Shown in pieces: positions 19,564 through 29,716 of a stretch of DNA of 30,212 nt. The position numbers and the translations under genes were made by a program. Within the stretch, counting starts at the first letter, position 1. Every line of letters starts with the position of its first letter. The stretch lies in contig QANT01008801.1 in assembly GCA_003254885.1 (NCBI GenBank), positions 1 to 30,212 on the forward strand, in the 5' to 3' direction. The notes beneath the pieces are model-generated. The model was not told the DNA's origin. It searched no databases and saw only the letters and a program-made list of their open reading frames with translations. This DNA comes from Purshia tridentata (lineage: Eukaryota; Streptophyta; Magnoliopsida; Rosales; Rosaceae).

Positions 19564-21765
19564 GATTCTGGATCTTGCTGTGAACAATTGAGGTCATTCT
19601 TAATTGGGAAGTTGAAATTCGTGAGTTTTGTGGTTAAGAACCATGTCATAGTGTCCAATGCATTTAGTGATAAATTTATTGTAGCCATCTTGTCTTTGAA
19701 GGACTGATTGAGTGACCGTGGCTCTTTTCTGATCAACCTTTTACTTCTCTTTCCTGAAGAAACCATGGAAAGAGCTAATTTTGATACAGTTGACATCCAC
19801 TTTTCTACTTCTGTTTTCTGCATTTTAAATGTGTATAAACATGTGTTAGTTGTTATATAATTTACCATCCACCAAAAGGTATTAAGAAAAGTCTAACTTA
19901 TATGAATGTACTATTAAATTGTAAAGTGTAACGCATATGCATTTTAAAGTGTAACTGGATAAACAGCAGCACATTATTAAAAAATAAAGGGTATATAGTA
20001 ATTTATCTTTTTTTGCTTACCTATCCAAAGAAGATGTAAATTTCACCTTTTCTTCTGTTTAAGAATGACTTTAAATGAACCCATTTTCGTTCATTTATCT
20101 TGAAAACAAGAAGAGTGAAGTGGAACTCTTCTTTGACCAACATTGGAAAGAAAACTTGGTCACTATAACCACAGTTTTCTACCAAAGGTTCAAATAGGTG
20201 GACATTGATACCCAATTCTTTCCCTTGACTTGTGAATGTCTGTTAAGAAATTTAGATAACGATACAAAAACCAAAATCAGCAATCACATCTCAATAGAAT
20301 TATCTTCTATCTTTAAGTACAAACATAAATAAAAACTTACCCAAGCATAGCAACTTATGAAAAGCTAATTGTAGATTCTCTTAGACCTCAATTTGTCATT
20401 GAGCATTTTCATAGGGCAATCCACTAGCTGACAATGATGTAAAGATGTTAGTACATTAACAGTAGCTTGATTATTATACATATGTCTATTATGTAATTAC
20501 TTACTCCATTATTCACTGCAGAATCTATTATTGAGGCCTTGAAGTCTTCTCAAGTGAGATAATAGTCATCAATACTCCAAAAGTGATCCCTGTTGAAGTA
20601 ACACAAAGAGAAACATATAGTAAGTAATAGAGTTGCAATTTAAAAGTTCTTACACAATTGGACCTTTGTTCCAATACTTCTTCATAGAATTTTGCTCTTC
20701 ATAAGTCAAGGTATGGAGTACATTGCAGTACTTCCATGTGATTCTGTCTCTCTTCTTCTCAGGTGCTTTTCCTTTGTTGTGGTCATTGTTATATACATCC
20801 ACTAACACAAAGCTAATAGGAACTGTATCAATTGGTTCCACCTTTTTTGCCTTATGCCAATTGTCATTGTAGACAAAGTTTGGATCTTCCTTTTTCTTCC
20901 TATCCTCTTTTGGTTTGAGTCTCTGAATTTTGTAGAAATGGTTGGATCCTTGTTTTTGTCACAATTCATATCATGTGTTTTCATTGGTGGTGTTTGAAAC
21001 TGCAGCTCTGTAGTGGGGTTTTCATTGTCTTCTATTGGTGTTTGAGGAAAAGAAGGTGTTGCACTTGAAGTTTCTTGAAGTTGCTACACATGAATGATTT
21101 GTTGATCATTTTGCTTTGATTCAACAGTTAGACTTGAGCTAAGTCTCTCCTTGGGATGCATTATTTCTTCAAGGTTTTGTAACTTTTAAAGGAGCTTTTG
21201 ATAGTCTTCCGCTTTCCAATTGCTATATGAGATTGATCACTTCTTGTTGTAAAGCAGTGTTTGGCTCAGGAAGTTTTTTGGTTGGTTCTTCTTCATCCTC
21301 AACTTCACCTTCTTCTTCATCCTCATCTTAAAATTCTTCTTCATCCTCAGTTTCTTCATTTTTCTCTTTCTCAAGTTCTTCATCATCTGTTTCTTCAGAA
21401 TCCTCATCCTCATCCTCATTCTCTTGAGAATCCAGTTGTTTAAAAAAGAAAAAAAAATTGTAAGACATGTAACTGTAACTGCAATTGCAATTTTAACTGT
21501 AACTGTATATATGCTTACCAATTCTTTCAATGTCAAATCAAATGTGAACTCCTCAGCTGCTTCTTGTTTTACCTATAAAATAATATGTAAATTGTATATT
21601 ACATATTACATATTTTAAGATTGAAATACATACCTCAATTTCTAAAAAATCTATCTTAGCAAGATTTTTCTTGAGATCATCCATATCCCACCTGACAAAT
21701 GTGGGTGCCTCATGCTCTCTTTCTTTAATTGGATTGGTGAGATTAGTTTTCTCACACAACCAAAA

Positions 21766-21861
21766 CTGTCAAGAAATCAAAAGTAGACAATGTTAAACTG
21801 TAATAATAATTTTATTGAGAATCACAAGATCAATTTAGAAAAGTTAGTGCATATTACTTAC
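21766..21861 (-). other. intron of the Ulp1-like gene
   Basis: The minus strand reads TTTTG|GTAAGTAAT at the donor and TTTCTTGACAG|TTTTGG at the acceptor. Removing the 96 bases joins CLILIL to FWLCEKTN in frame, which fits the family. Confidence 0.7.
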
Positions 21862-22633
21862 CAAAATTAGGATTAGACAGCCACTGTTTGATGACGCACC
21901 TTTGCTTATTTTTTCAAGTCCATTGTTCAAAAACTCCAACACTGCTTTTGCCCAATTTTTGTTTATCATATCTTCCAAATTCTCACAGTGCGTGACGCAG
22001 TTCCACTGTATGAGATACCCACAATTTCTGAATAACAAAAAAAACGTAAAGTTGAAGTATGAGTAGTCGAACTGCATCTTCTACGCCTTGCTTTGTTTTC
22101 TTGTAGATTGCTTTTCTCAAGTACTTCTCAACAAGCTGCTTTGAGGGTCTTTTATCTCTACTGAAATATCTCTTGCAGAAATCAGAAGTTGGTTTCCTTC
22201 CACCAAAACTCTTCAATTGTTGACTACTACTTGGCAGTCCAAATATGTTCTCAATATCTGCTTCAAATATTGATCCAACTACACTTTTGATCTGATCTTT
22301 CTTTGTTTCAGTATTGTAATGCCTCAATAGTTCTTGTATGACCATGTCTGATTTCCTTGAATCCTTCTTCTGTATTAGACCACTCCAAAAAGCTGAAATT
22401 ATCCCCCAAAAAGGAGTTAATTGCAGTAGGGCAACGTGCTTTGATTTCAGTCGGCCTTAGTCTTTGATTTCATTGAAAATTTTGTAGAAAGCAGAAAAGT
22501 TGCTTTTGTATTGCGGCGTAGTCCTTGGGGACTGCTGCATCTTTTTATTTTTCTTTAATCTTGTTTTTGTACTACTTGCATTTGATTACAATTAAGTTAA
22601 TATAAATATTGTTGTGAAAGTGTAACTGTTTGT

Positions 22634-22966
22634 GAAAAGTGTAACTACTGTTTGAAAATGAGTGAGTGTAGTGAGTATGTGTACCAACCAAGGGAACAAC
22701 CTACTTTCTGCTGGCTACTGCATGTAGTATAATCCTTGTGCTTACAATTTGTGAAGTGTAACTGATTTGAAAATCTAGAAAAATACTAGTTAAATGCAGC
22801 ATTAGATAGAAAGACATGTAGTTGTAACTTATTTTGAAAAGTGTAACTGATTTTGAAAATGAGTGAGTGTAGTGAGTATGTGCCAGCAAGGGGAACAACC
22901 TACTTTCTGCTGGCTACTGCATTTACTATAATTTGTGTGTTTACAATTTGTGAAGTGTAACTGATT
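22634..22966 (-). repeat. 130-bp direct duplication upstream of the Ulp1-like gene
   Basis: About 22634-22763 recurs at 22835-22966, offset about 201 bp. Both copies contain GAAAAGTGTAACT, AATGAGTGAGTGTAGTGAGT and CCTACTTTCTGCTGGCTACT. It lies 5' of the leftward gene, so it could be part of its promoter. The motif AAGTGTAACT recurs elsewhere in the MULE. Confidence 0.78.
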
Positions 22967-22969
22967 TAC

Positions 22970-23555
22970 AAATGATGACAAGATGTTATTTTGACAAATG
23001 GGTCATGCTAGGGCCTCTACATCTTAGATTCATAGCTAAGCCAACAAACTAAGCATATCTTTGAGCATGCATTGAACAAGAATTAAAAAAAAAAGGGGTA
23101 AAATAGTTTCCTTTCTCCAAAAAAAAAAAAACAAAAAAGTACATTCAAACCAAAGCTAGTTGGCAGGGATGACCAGATTTCCTACGATGATTGATTTCTT
23201 GGGTTGATCATGGCATAGGTCAGTATAATGCATTTCTTGTTTTCAAGTAAACATAGTACAGTGGTTGTAAACATGTAATCCATTTTAAAGTGTAACTCAT
23301 GCCATTTAAACGTGTAATTGATTTGAAAGTGTAACTCATTATAGAGAAAGTACTTATTCCTGATATAGTGGTTCGGCGCTTAATTTCTAATTGTATTTCT
23401 TGCAAATTCCACCCTAAAACCCTAAATACTCGTACATTTAATAGAAAATTTAGTAATCGATAAAACCATAAATCGATAGAAAATTTACTAATCAATGCAC
23501 ATTTGAGAGAAAATTATCTTTCAAACTAAAGTTGATCGAGAGATAGAGACTCAGA
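22970..23555. other. 5' side of the Ulp1-like gene, no coding feature seen
   Basis: AT-rich, with A-runs at about 23086-23130 and three more GTGTAAYT motifs at 23290-23337. The minus ORF at 23220-23495 shows no domain I recognise. Confidence 0.45.
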
Positions 23556-23575
23556 TTGAGCGAGATAGAGAGAGA

Positions 23576-23728
23576 TTTTGACCAGCGATCGAGCGCGAGA
23601 GAGAGAAAGAAATTTCTGGAATCTGGAGAGAGGTTTCGACCAGCGATCGAGCGCGAGAGTGAGAGAGAGAGATAGAGATTTCAAGAATTTGGAGAGCGCG
23701 ATCCAGCGTGAGAGAGAGAGAGAGCGAT
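23576..23728 (-). repeat. GA-rich minisatellite inside the right MULE end
   Basis: Units of about 58-62 bp with GACCAGCGATCGAGCGCGAGAG begin near 23579 and 23638, and a decayed one (ATCCAGCG) at 23701. On the minus strand the tract is CT-rich, like a plant 5' leader, and may belong to the Ulp1-like transcript. Confidence 0.78.
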
Positions 23729-23827
23729 AGTAGTTTTTGGGCGTGGATGGCATAGCTATAATTACAATTAGTTTTATGTTTTTTGTTATTATTGGGCTTT
23801 TTTGTTTTAATGGGTGGAAACTAAACA

Positions 23828-23905
23828 CAAAATGGGCTATGGCTTAAAACTAAGGTCTAATAAAAATTGGGGCTTAAACTAATGGTCTCAATATTATACT
23901 ATACA
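23828..23905 (-). repeat. right terminal inverted repeat of the MULE (approximate)
   Basis: Read on the minus strand it gives TATTGTATA, then TTTAAGCCCCA and CTTAGTTTTAAGCCAT, matching the left TIR order. Sequence outside both blocks is AT-rich and the outermost base is uncertain. Confidence 0.65.
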
Positions 23906-24673
23906 ATACTTCCTTTAATACTATCAAGTGTTTGGTATTATACTTGATTAAAAACTAGACAAAATTATACTTTGTTTAGTTTTGTAATGTATATATAGTA
24001 TGAAACTATTTATTTTTTTTTTACAGCCCATCCAAAACGTCAACAATCAAGCAAATATTTTGTTCATCTAATGACAGTTCAACCATCAAGGAGGTCCAAA
24101 ACATCAACATAGTCAACTAATACGGCTCCTTCGTACAAGCAAAATATGCACAAACCCCTCTCTCATCAGACCTTCCAATGTCATGAAGGTCTTTTCATTA
24201 TGTGGCTTCTCCAAATCAAATTCACAGCATCAATTTGGTCTTTGAGAGGAGCTTGTCTTTCCCAACTCAAGAAGTATTTTCTGCCCATCTTCTGGATCAA
24301 GTTTTCCTTTGAGAACAAAATATTCAGGTAATCCGTTGTTCTAAAGTCATTCTTAAGGTCTTAATTGAGTTTATTTTCGGATTTTTATAGGTGGTATGTT
24401 ATTAGGGCTTTAAAATCTCGTTAGGTGCTAAGAAACCCTAAACTCTTTTTGTGGGCAAATTTTGCGCTATAGAGCTAGGGTCTCAACTTTGAGAAGATAA
24501 ACAATCTTAGTTTAATCTGATTTTTTGATATATTGTTATCAACATTTTAAGCGTTCTATAGAGTCTGAAATCTTCCTATTTGGTTCAAAATTGGAATTTT
24601 AATGATTTTCTAAATAGGGACTTATGGTTTTGGGTTTTGCTGAAAAGTCTGATATTAAGTTTCGATTTTGAGT
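23906..24673. other. unresolved spacer between the MULE and a CACTA end
   Basis: Moderately AT-rich; no domain or repeat family recognised. The 61-codon frame at 24146-24331 ends at a possible splice donor (TTCAG|GTAATC) but matches nothing I know. Confidence 0.45.
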
Positions 24674-24911
24674 CACTACAAGAAAAACAACCTAACTTGA
24701 CAATTGGATTAGTTGATGGGCGGAGGAAAACCATCAAAACTTCCCACAATTGCTAATGGGTTTTTATAAACCATCATGAAATGTGCAAATAGTGACAACT
24801 AGTAATATATTTATTATTTTATCCTAAACTCCTGCCATTTCTTTTTCTTTTTTATTGAAAGAACATTGCCATTTCAAAAACAATTTCTTCTCTAGATCTC
24901 GATCAAATCAT

Positions 24912-24946
<35 letters not shown>

Positions 24947-25281
24947 CTCATAAAGCCAAAATTGTCTCTCACATTCTCACCTTTATTAGAAACCATTTTT
25001 TTCTTCTCCTCTATCTCTTTGTAGTTTGATAGGGATCCTTTTATAGATTCCTAATCCCAAACTCTTGCTCCCTCTCTATTGTGCTGTTTGCCTCTAATCG
25101 ACTGATAAGAAGCTGTGATTAACTAATCAAATTTCCCATTTAATTACGAATTGATTAGTTTGTTAGCTTTATTGTTTCAGTTATTCTATTTTAGTTGTAC
25201 TTGCCAGTTGGTAGTTTGGGTTTTGGCTCATTAGTCATTAGTAGTATATAGCCAACGACCCTATCCTCTTATAAGCAGTTA
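24674..25281 (+). mobile_element. CACTA (En/Spm-type) transposon, one terminus, truncated or interrupted
   Basis: CACTACAAGAAAAAC is the hallmark terminus of plant CACTA elements. Short subterminal repeats follow (AAACCATCA at about 24729 and 24769, and GATGGGCGG). The partner end (CTTGTAGTG) is not in the window, and the sequence is broken at 25282 by a leftward LTR, so the other part may lie to the right. A pyrimidine-rich tract follows. No transposase frame is visible. Confidence 0.72.
24914..24942 (+). repeat. (CT)n microsatellite
   Basis: An uninterrupted CT run of about 14 units inside the CACTA fragment, in a position typical of a 5' leader. Confidence 0.9.
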
Positions 25282-25887
25282 TGACAAGCCTGCCCTCAGA
25301 TCTCACCTTGAAATCTCGGAGTGATCCTGTAGGGATGTCACGCCCTAACGACATGGGCCTCAGTCCTACCAATAGTTCTGTGACAACTCCTTTAAAGAAA
25401 GCATAATCAAAACCAAAGTGATATGCTATGAATAACCACAATAAAATCCAAATTCTCCAAGTACTTTCAACTTAGTATACTACACCACAACATATAGAAT
25501 CCTTAACAAAACACCCAACGGGTGAGTCAGAGCATAATTATCAGAGTTATACAAACCTCAAAGATAACTTAAGCGAAAATTAAGGAAAGAAAAGACCTTC
25601 TTACTACTTCGTCTTGAACGTCTCAAAAGTAAGAAGTGGCTCAACGCTAACTGGCTCAACCTTAAACTTCTCCACCTGGAGGAAGAAAACGTTTGGGAAA
25701 ACAACTAATGAGGAAAAATCTCAATGAGTGGACAAAAATAACCTTAAACCATTTCCTTGAAGTCCTTTCTTTGAAACAAGCTATCAAAAAAACTTTTCGA
25801 TCAATTTGAAATCCCCAGTTTAAAATCTTAAGTTCGCAAACTCATTCGAGAACCAAGGGTAACCCCATCAAATAATTAATTCAAATG

Positions 25888-25892
25888 CATAA
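25888..25892 (+). repeat. target-site duplication CATAA, left copy
   Basis: Identical to 28141-28145 across solo LTR 2. Confidence 0.88.
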
Positions 25893-26138
25893 TGTTACGA
25901 CCCGTCCCTAGTTTTCCTTGTTGGATCGTCATTTAAAGTCATTGGAGTGAATTTACCAATTTGCCCTCGCTTAGGAAAGTTTTGGTTTTGCAAGGGACGT
26001 ATATTTTAAAAGCGTGTTTCAGCCCAAATTTTTATTTGGATATGTAGAGCTCGACCTCACGAGCGCGTAGGAAGAAACGGCTCGTAATTTGGACTTATGG
26101 TTTAAGAGTTATGCGTGTTTGAAGTTTAGAAGGGAAAA

Positions 26139-26146
26139 TATAAATA
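26139..26146 (+). promoter_or_regulatory. TATA box of solo LTR 2
   Basis: TATAAATA about 245 bp into the LTR, a spacing like that of the TATA candidate in solo LTR 1. Confidence 0.6.
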
Positions 26147-27160
26147 GAAAAAATAATTTCATTTTTCAAAAAAAAAAAATCAAAATTACACAAATTTTCG
26201 CGTGAACAGTGTTTGGGCGATCAGAATCGCCGTCGCACTTTCCGGCCGTGCGTGGAGGCGCGTGCAGTATCTTCTGGACGTCAAGTTGGTCAGGTTTTGT
26301 TCGTCTCTTCGTCCTCTTTCCATCCATATGTAAATCGTCCTAATCGGACCACTTTAGACGACGAATCAAGCCTTGGAATTTTCGGCTACCGTAAGTTTCA
26401 AATCCAAATTCCCGCTTCTTCTGACCTCGGTTTGATTCAATTCTTACCTTTCTCAAATCCTCATGTTTCAAGCTTTCCAACGATTTGTGATTTGTAATTT
26501 TTCGTGTAGGTTTGAATTTTCAGACTGAAATTGGGGTTTTCCGGCCACTTCTGGCAACTTTTTGGACTCTGCCCAGTTGACAAAGTTGTTCCTCTCGTCG
26601 AGCCCATTGATTTGGTATGGTCAATTTTATTTTTTGGGTTGGTCACCGGAAAGTCAACTTTTCGGTTGACCACTGCCGACGCCGCCACGTGCGGCGGTGC
26701 TGGACCGGCCAGTGACAAAAAATGTTCTTTTTCTTATTTTAAGGCTTTTGGGAACCAATCTGGACCTTACGTGTTTGTACAGGATGATCGGGAGTGTTTT
26801 CAGGTGACTTTTTGAGTTTTGGCTGTTGGTTGGATGATCGGCAAGACTTACGTTTTGCTCGCCAAGTTTGTGAGTGGATTTTGGTTTCAAAGTTTGTTTT
26901 TTAAAATGTTTTAAGATTGGTTTTGTATTTTTTTAAGTATCAATTGAAATTGGTTTGATTGAATAATTCTTTTATTCGAAATGTTTATCTTGTGGTATTT
27001 TGAGATTATATATGTAATATATTTATGAAAATATTGGTTTATGGTTTTTAAACCACTAGATAGTACCCGGGGATAAATGGCTGGTTATAGGTCTTTGGGA
27101 CCCATCGGCTCACACATACAGGCTTTGGACCGTGTGTTCTGGTGCACTATCTACGCGCGC

Positions 27161-27342
27161 ATTGATAAAGTTGGAATCTATGCGAACCATTGTGTGTTTG
27201 CGTATTGATAAAGTTGGAATATGTGCGAACCATTGTGTGTTTGCGTATTGATAAAGTTGGGATCTATGCGAACCATTGTGGTTTCGCGTATTGATAAAGT
27301 TGGAATCTATGCGAAACATTGTGTGTTCGTGTATTGATAAAG
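27161..27342 (+). repeat. 43-bp tandem array inside solo LTR 2
   Basis: ATTGATAAAG begins at 27161, 27204, 27247, 27290 and 27333, an exact 43-bp period over about 4.2 copies. Each unit carries TTGGAATCTATGCGAACCAT or a near variant. There are no unique spacers, so this is not a CRISPR. Confidence 0.93.
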
Positions 27343-28140
27343 GTTAGCCATATCCATGTACACGTACTTGGCCCACGTGTACGTATTGATAGAGAGTTTA
27401 TGGGTACTACGGTGAGACTTTTAAGTATTTTGATATACTGGTAAATGTCTTGTGCTGCTGCTACTACTTATTTTTAATGTTTAAACTCTTATAAATATTT
27501 GGAACCGTATATGCATATCTAGTTTTTTCTAAATTTATACATTGTATAATTATGAAGGTTTTGGATTTATGACGGGTGGGACCCAGAATTGATGGTTTGA
27601 TATTATGATTTTGCGAATTAGTTTTTGAAATTGGGGAATTTGAAAGACAAGTTTTATGTTAATATACTTATGTTGAACAAGGGATTGTTTAAATTATTTT
27701 TGTCCACTCACTGAGTTTTATCTCATAGTTTTGTGTTTTAAATGTTCTCCCCCAGGTGACAAGGATCCCGTTCGTGTCACTTGAGCGTCGAGCCACTTCT
27801 TCGTCTCCTGACATCCGAGACTATGTAGGCATAGTCTCACTTATTTATTTCAGTTATTCATTTCTTTTGAATGATGTAATTCTTTTAGATATGCTCTGAG
27901 ATCACTTTGAGGTAACCATTTTGGGTTGGGTTGTCGATTTGACTATTATTTTTGTTAAGAGATTATTTGTTGGGATTCTCTGGTTATTGTTGAGTTTTAA
28001 CAGAGCATATCTCATTTTTTTTGGGTAAGGCTTTTAACGAAGGAGATGCTGCCGAATTTTCGGTAGGATCGGGGCCCATGTCGTGAGACGTGGCGTCCCA
28101 ACAGGGTCGTCTCGAGGTAAACTCCGGGGCGGTCCTATCA

Positions 28141-28145
28141 CATAA
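28141..28145 (+). repeat. target-site duplication CATAA, right copy
   Basis: Directly follows the LTR end CCTATCA and matches 25888-25892. Confidence 0.88.
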
Positions 28146-29063
28146 GAAGCGAAATCCCGTTTGAAATCTCAAGAGTATAATATATAATAAAGCAATTATC
28201 AAAACGAACTCAGTGCTTTAGATTCAAATATAATTAATATCAACTTACTCAAATCCTCTACTGTAGTACCCAAGGATCATCCTCGGCCGTAGCCATTATC
28301 CTCCGCATCCACACGCGTACGGATTTGTCACCCCCTATATCGGTATCACAATGACCTAATCCTCATCAATACGTATATAGATAAAATATTAGAACACACA
28401 CCGCAAAGCCTAAATGTGTGAACCAATGGGTCCCAAAAACCTATAAGTAACCTTAACCTTGAACTAGGGTACTGACTAGTGGTTTAAAATCATAACCCAA
28501 CCTCATAACAATATATATCAAACTCAAGTTAATTCATAATAAGAATAACTTCCATACTTTTCATAAATGCCTCAAAATAGCTCAACTCAACACAAGAGTT
28601 TAATATATACTAGATGCCTTTTCAAAACAATCATTAGCAATACCTTTAAATAAATCCTCAAATCAAAGTTAAAGGAATACATTAAAAACTTTATTTGGAA
28701 ACAAAGTCCACTTACAATCCTTATTTCAAAACCAAACCTCAAGATAATTTGTATAAATTTGAATATTCAAATTCAAGAATATATTTCCAAAATAAAAGTC
28801 TAACTCACAACTTAGCAAGCTAACCCCGAGCCTCGCTGGTAGAGAATCCTTAGGTTCCTAACTAACGTTCGATCGCTCAAAACACTCGATTTTCTTTTCC
28901 AAACGTCTTGTACATGAATAACAGGATAAAAAAGGTTTGTTAGGACACTAGAATCAAAATGAAGACTAAAAATGTCGTTGCCTGATTCAGCGCCACCGCA
29001 CACGACATTGTGGTATGTACTGGGCAGTGCCTTCCTTAGGTTTGCGGGTACCTATATTGGAAG

Positions 29064-29379
29064 TGAGTATTTGATAGAAAGAATGGATAGTTAATTGAGG
29101 AACTGTGGCCTCAGAACAACTAAGTAGTTGAACAATGAAATTGTTAGATATTTTATTGATATCTCATGTGCATTTAAATAGGCATAGCAACTTATAACTG
29201 ACTAATCTATTAAGAATAGGAATAGCAATGAAAATAGGAAAAGATAACAATTACTAATGCTAGGACTCCTACTTAATAGCAACTAACAGAAGTGGACTAT
29301 GTCCCCTATTTATTAGCAACTAACAGCTAATTTATTCAACAAAGACCCAACTTAGCAACTTGAGTTATGGCACGTAGCA
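29064..29379 (-). repeat. 3' LTR of a small Ty3/gypsy element (approximate ends)
   Basis: On the minus strand it starts TGCTACGTGCC right after a polypurine tract (29380-29392, AAGGGGGAAGAGT) and ends CAAATACTCA, about 316 bp with TG...CA. The 3' boundary is inferred from the TG/CA rule and from the resumption of the host LTR beyond it. The partner LTR is not in the window. Confidence 0.6.
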
Positions 29380-29387
29380 ACTCTTCC

Positions 29388-29716
29388 CCCTTAAAAATTG
29401 GTCTTATCCTCAAGGCCACAAGTCTTGATCTGCACATTCAGGAGAAACCACGCTGATGAATAAGAGCTTCCTCCCTTCTCCTTTTGACTCGTCTATCTAG
29501 AACAATTTGTGGCATGGGACAAAGAGATTCATCATCGTCTCTTGTCATGGGCAGCTCTGTGTGTACCGGAATTTGCTCGCCAATCTTTTTCTTCAACATT
29601 AACACATGGAAAACAAGGTGAATTCGAGAGCTCTAAGGCAAATCAAGCTCATATGCTATTGCACCAATTCTCCTAACAACTTGAAATGGCCCATAATACC
29701 TTGGTGACAATTTCCA
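29388..29716 (-). pseudogene. integrase C-terminal end of a Ty3/gypsy polyprotein
   Basis: The minus strand encodes KLSPRYYGPFQVVRRIGAIA, then a TAG in the place of the usual Pro/Ser codon, RIHLVFHVLMLKKKIG and LDRRVKRRR. This is the conserved C-terminal tail of plant Ty3/gypsy integrases of the chromovirus type. The chromodomain that should follow is mostly missing: after HQRGF the frame stops, and another frame shows LEDKTNF just before the polypurine tract. The upstream part is cut off at 29717 by a CACTA terminus. It belongs with the LTR at 29064-29379 and is not functional. Confidence 0.85.

Larger units (their letters stand above)
19362..22540 (-). pseudogene. Ulp1-like cysteine protease (C48 type) gene of the MULE, intron-containing, damaged
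   Basis: From the ATG at 22540 the N-terminal part contains LLQLTPFWGIISAFWSGLI and ADIENIFGLPSSSQ, then GYLIQWNCVTHC and HEAPTFVRWD, the pattern of plant transposon Ulp1 proteins. Introns fit GT..AG at 21861-21766, 21633-21573 and 19563-19459. An acidic Glu/Asp-rich segment (about 21440-21270) leads to the protease half: WSIDDYYLT (20575), EEFHFTLLVF (His at 20120-20122) and, across the last intron, QQDPES|VDCKPIIMYYMD (Cys at 19449-19451). The end is a TAG at 19362-19364. Lesions: TAA at 22457-22459, a frameshift at the A8 run 22037-22044, and stops in the acidic and linker parts. Ulp1 enzymes remove SUMO from proteins; whether this one did is unknown. It converges on the transposase. Confidence 0.8.
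15984..23905 (+). mobile_element. Mutator-like element (MULE) with transposase and Ulp1-like gene
   Basis: The two ends carry diverged inverted repeats: the left TIR contains ATATTGTATAATATT, then TAAGCCCCA and TAGTCTTAAGCCAT, and the right TIR contains the reverse complements of matching blocks in the same order. Inside are a rightward MULE transposase pseudogene (16606-18840) and a leftward Ulp1-type protease pseudogene (22540-19362), plus a minisatellite just inside each TIR. MULEs carrying Ulp1 domains (Kaonashi-type) are known in plants. I could not identify the 9-bp target duplication, so the exact outer boundaries may be off by tens of bases. The copy looks old, as both genes have several lesions. 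Confidence 0.8.
25893..28140 (+). mobile_element. solo LTR 2 (2248 bp) with CATAA target duplication
   Basis: It begins TGTTACGACCCG and ends GGGGCGGTCCTATCA, with CATAA at 25888-25892 and again at 28141-28145. The perfect 5-bp duplication inside the reverse LTR shows that it inserted later. A TATA box (TATAAATA) is at 26139-26146. It has the same plan as solo LTR 1: a CCTCACGAGCGCGTAG block near the start, GTTGACC motifs, a conserved GGTCTTTGGGACCCATC box, and a tandem array after it. ORFs at 26213-26815 lie in the leader and show no domain. Confidence 0.93.
25282..29063 (-). mobile_element. long LTR in reverse orientation, split by a nested solo LTR
   Basis: Read on the minus strand it ends GGGCAGGCTTGTCA at 25282, and its parts align in order with solo LTR 2: the region around GGCCCATGTCGT near the end, TTGTCCACTCATTGAG, a TTTTTGGGACCCATTGG box (about 28430), and GTGCGGTGGCGCTG near 29000. 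Excluding the insert 25893-28145, about 1.53 kb is present, close to the 1.46 kb covered by the same stretch of solo LTR 2. The missing 5' part probably lies beyond the right edge, across the elements inserted at about 29064. The left flank AGTTA (25277-25281) would be its target duplication; the partner is not visible. Confidence 0.8.

Noticed and set aside
23411..23430. ACCCTAAAACCCTAAATAC, telomere-like
   Set aside because: Only two irregular units; no array.
25282..25892. Possibility that this is a separate short element
   Set aside because: Its sequence aligns in reverse with the end of solo LTR 2 and continues on the far side of the CATAA duplication, so it is one half of a split LTR.
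26213..26890. ORFs of 78-94 codons on both strands in solo LTR 2
   Set aside because: Overlapping frames in an LTR leader without recognisable domains.
27161..27342. Regular repeats that could suggest a CRISPR
   Set aside because: The repeats are head-to-tail with no unique spacers, and the DNA is plant nuclear.
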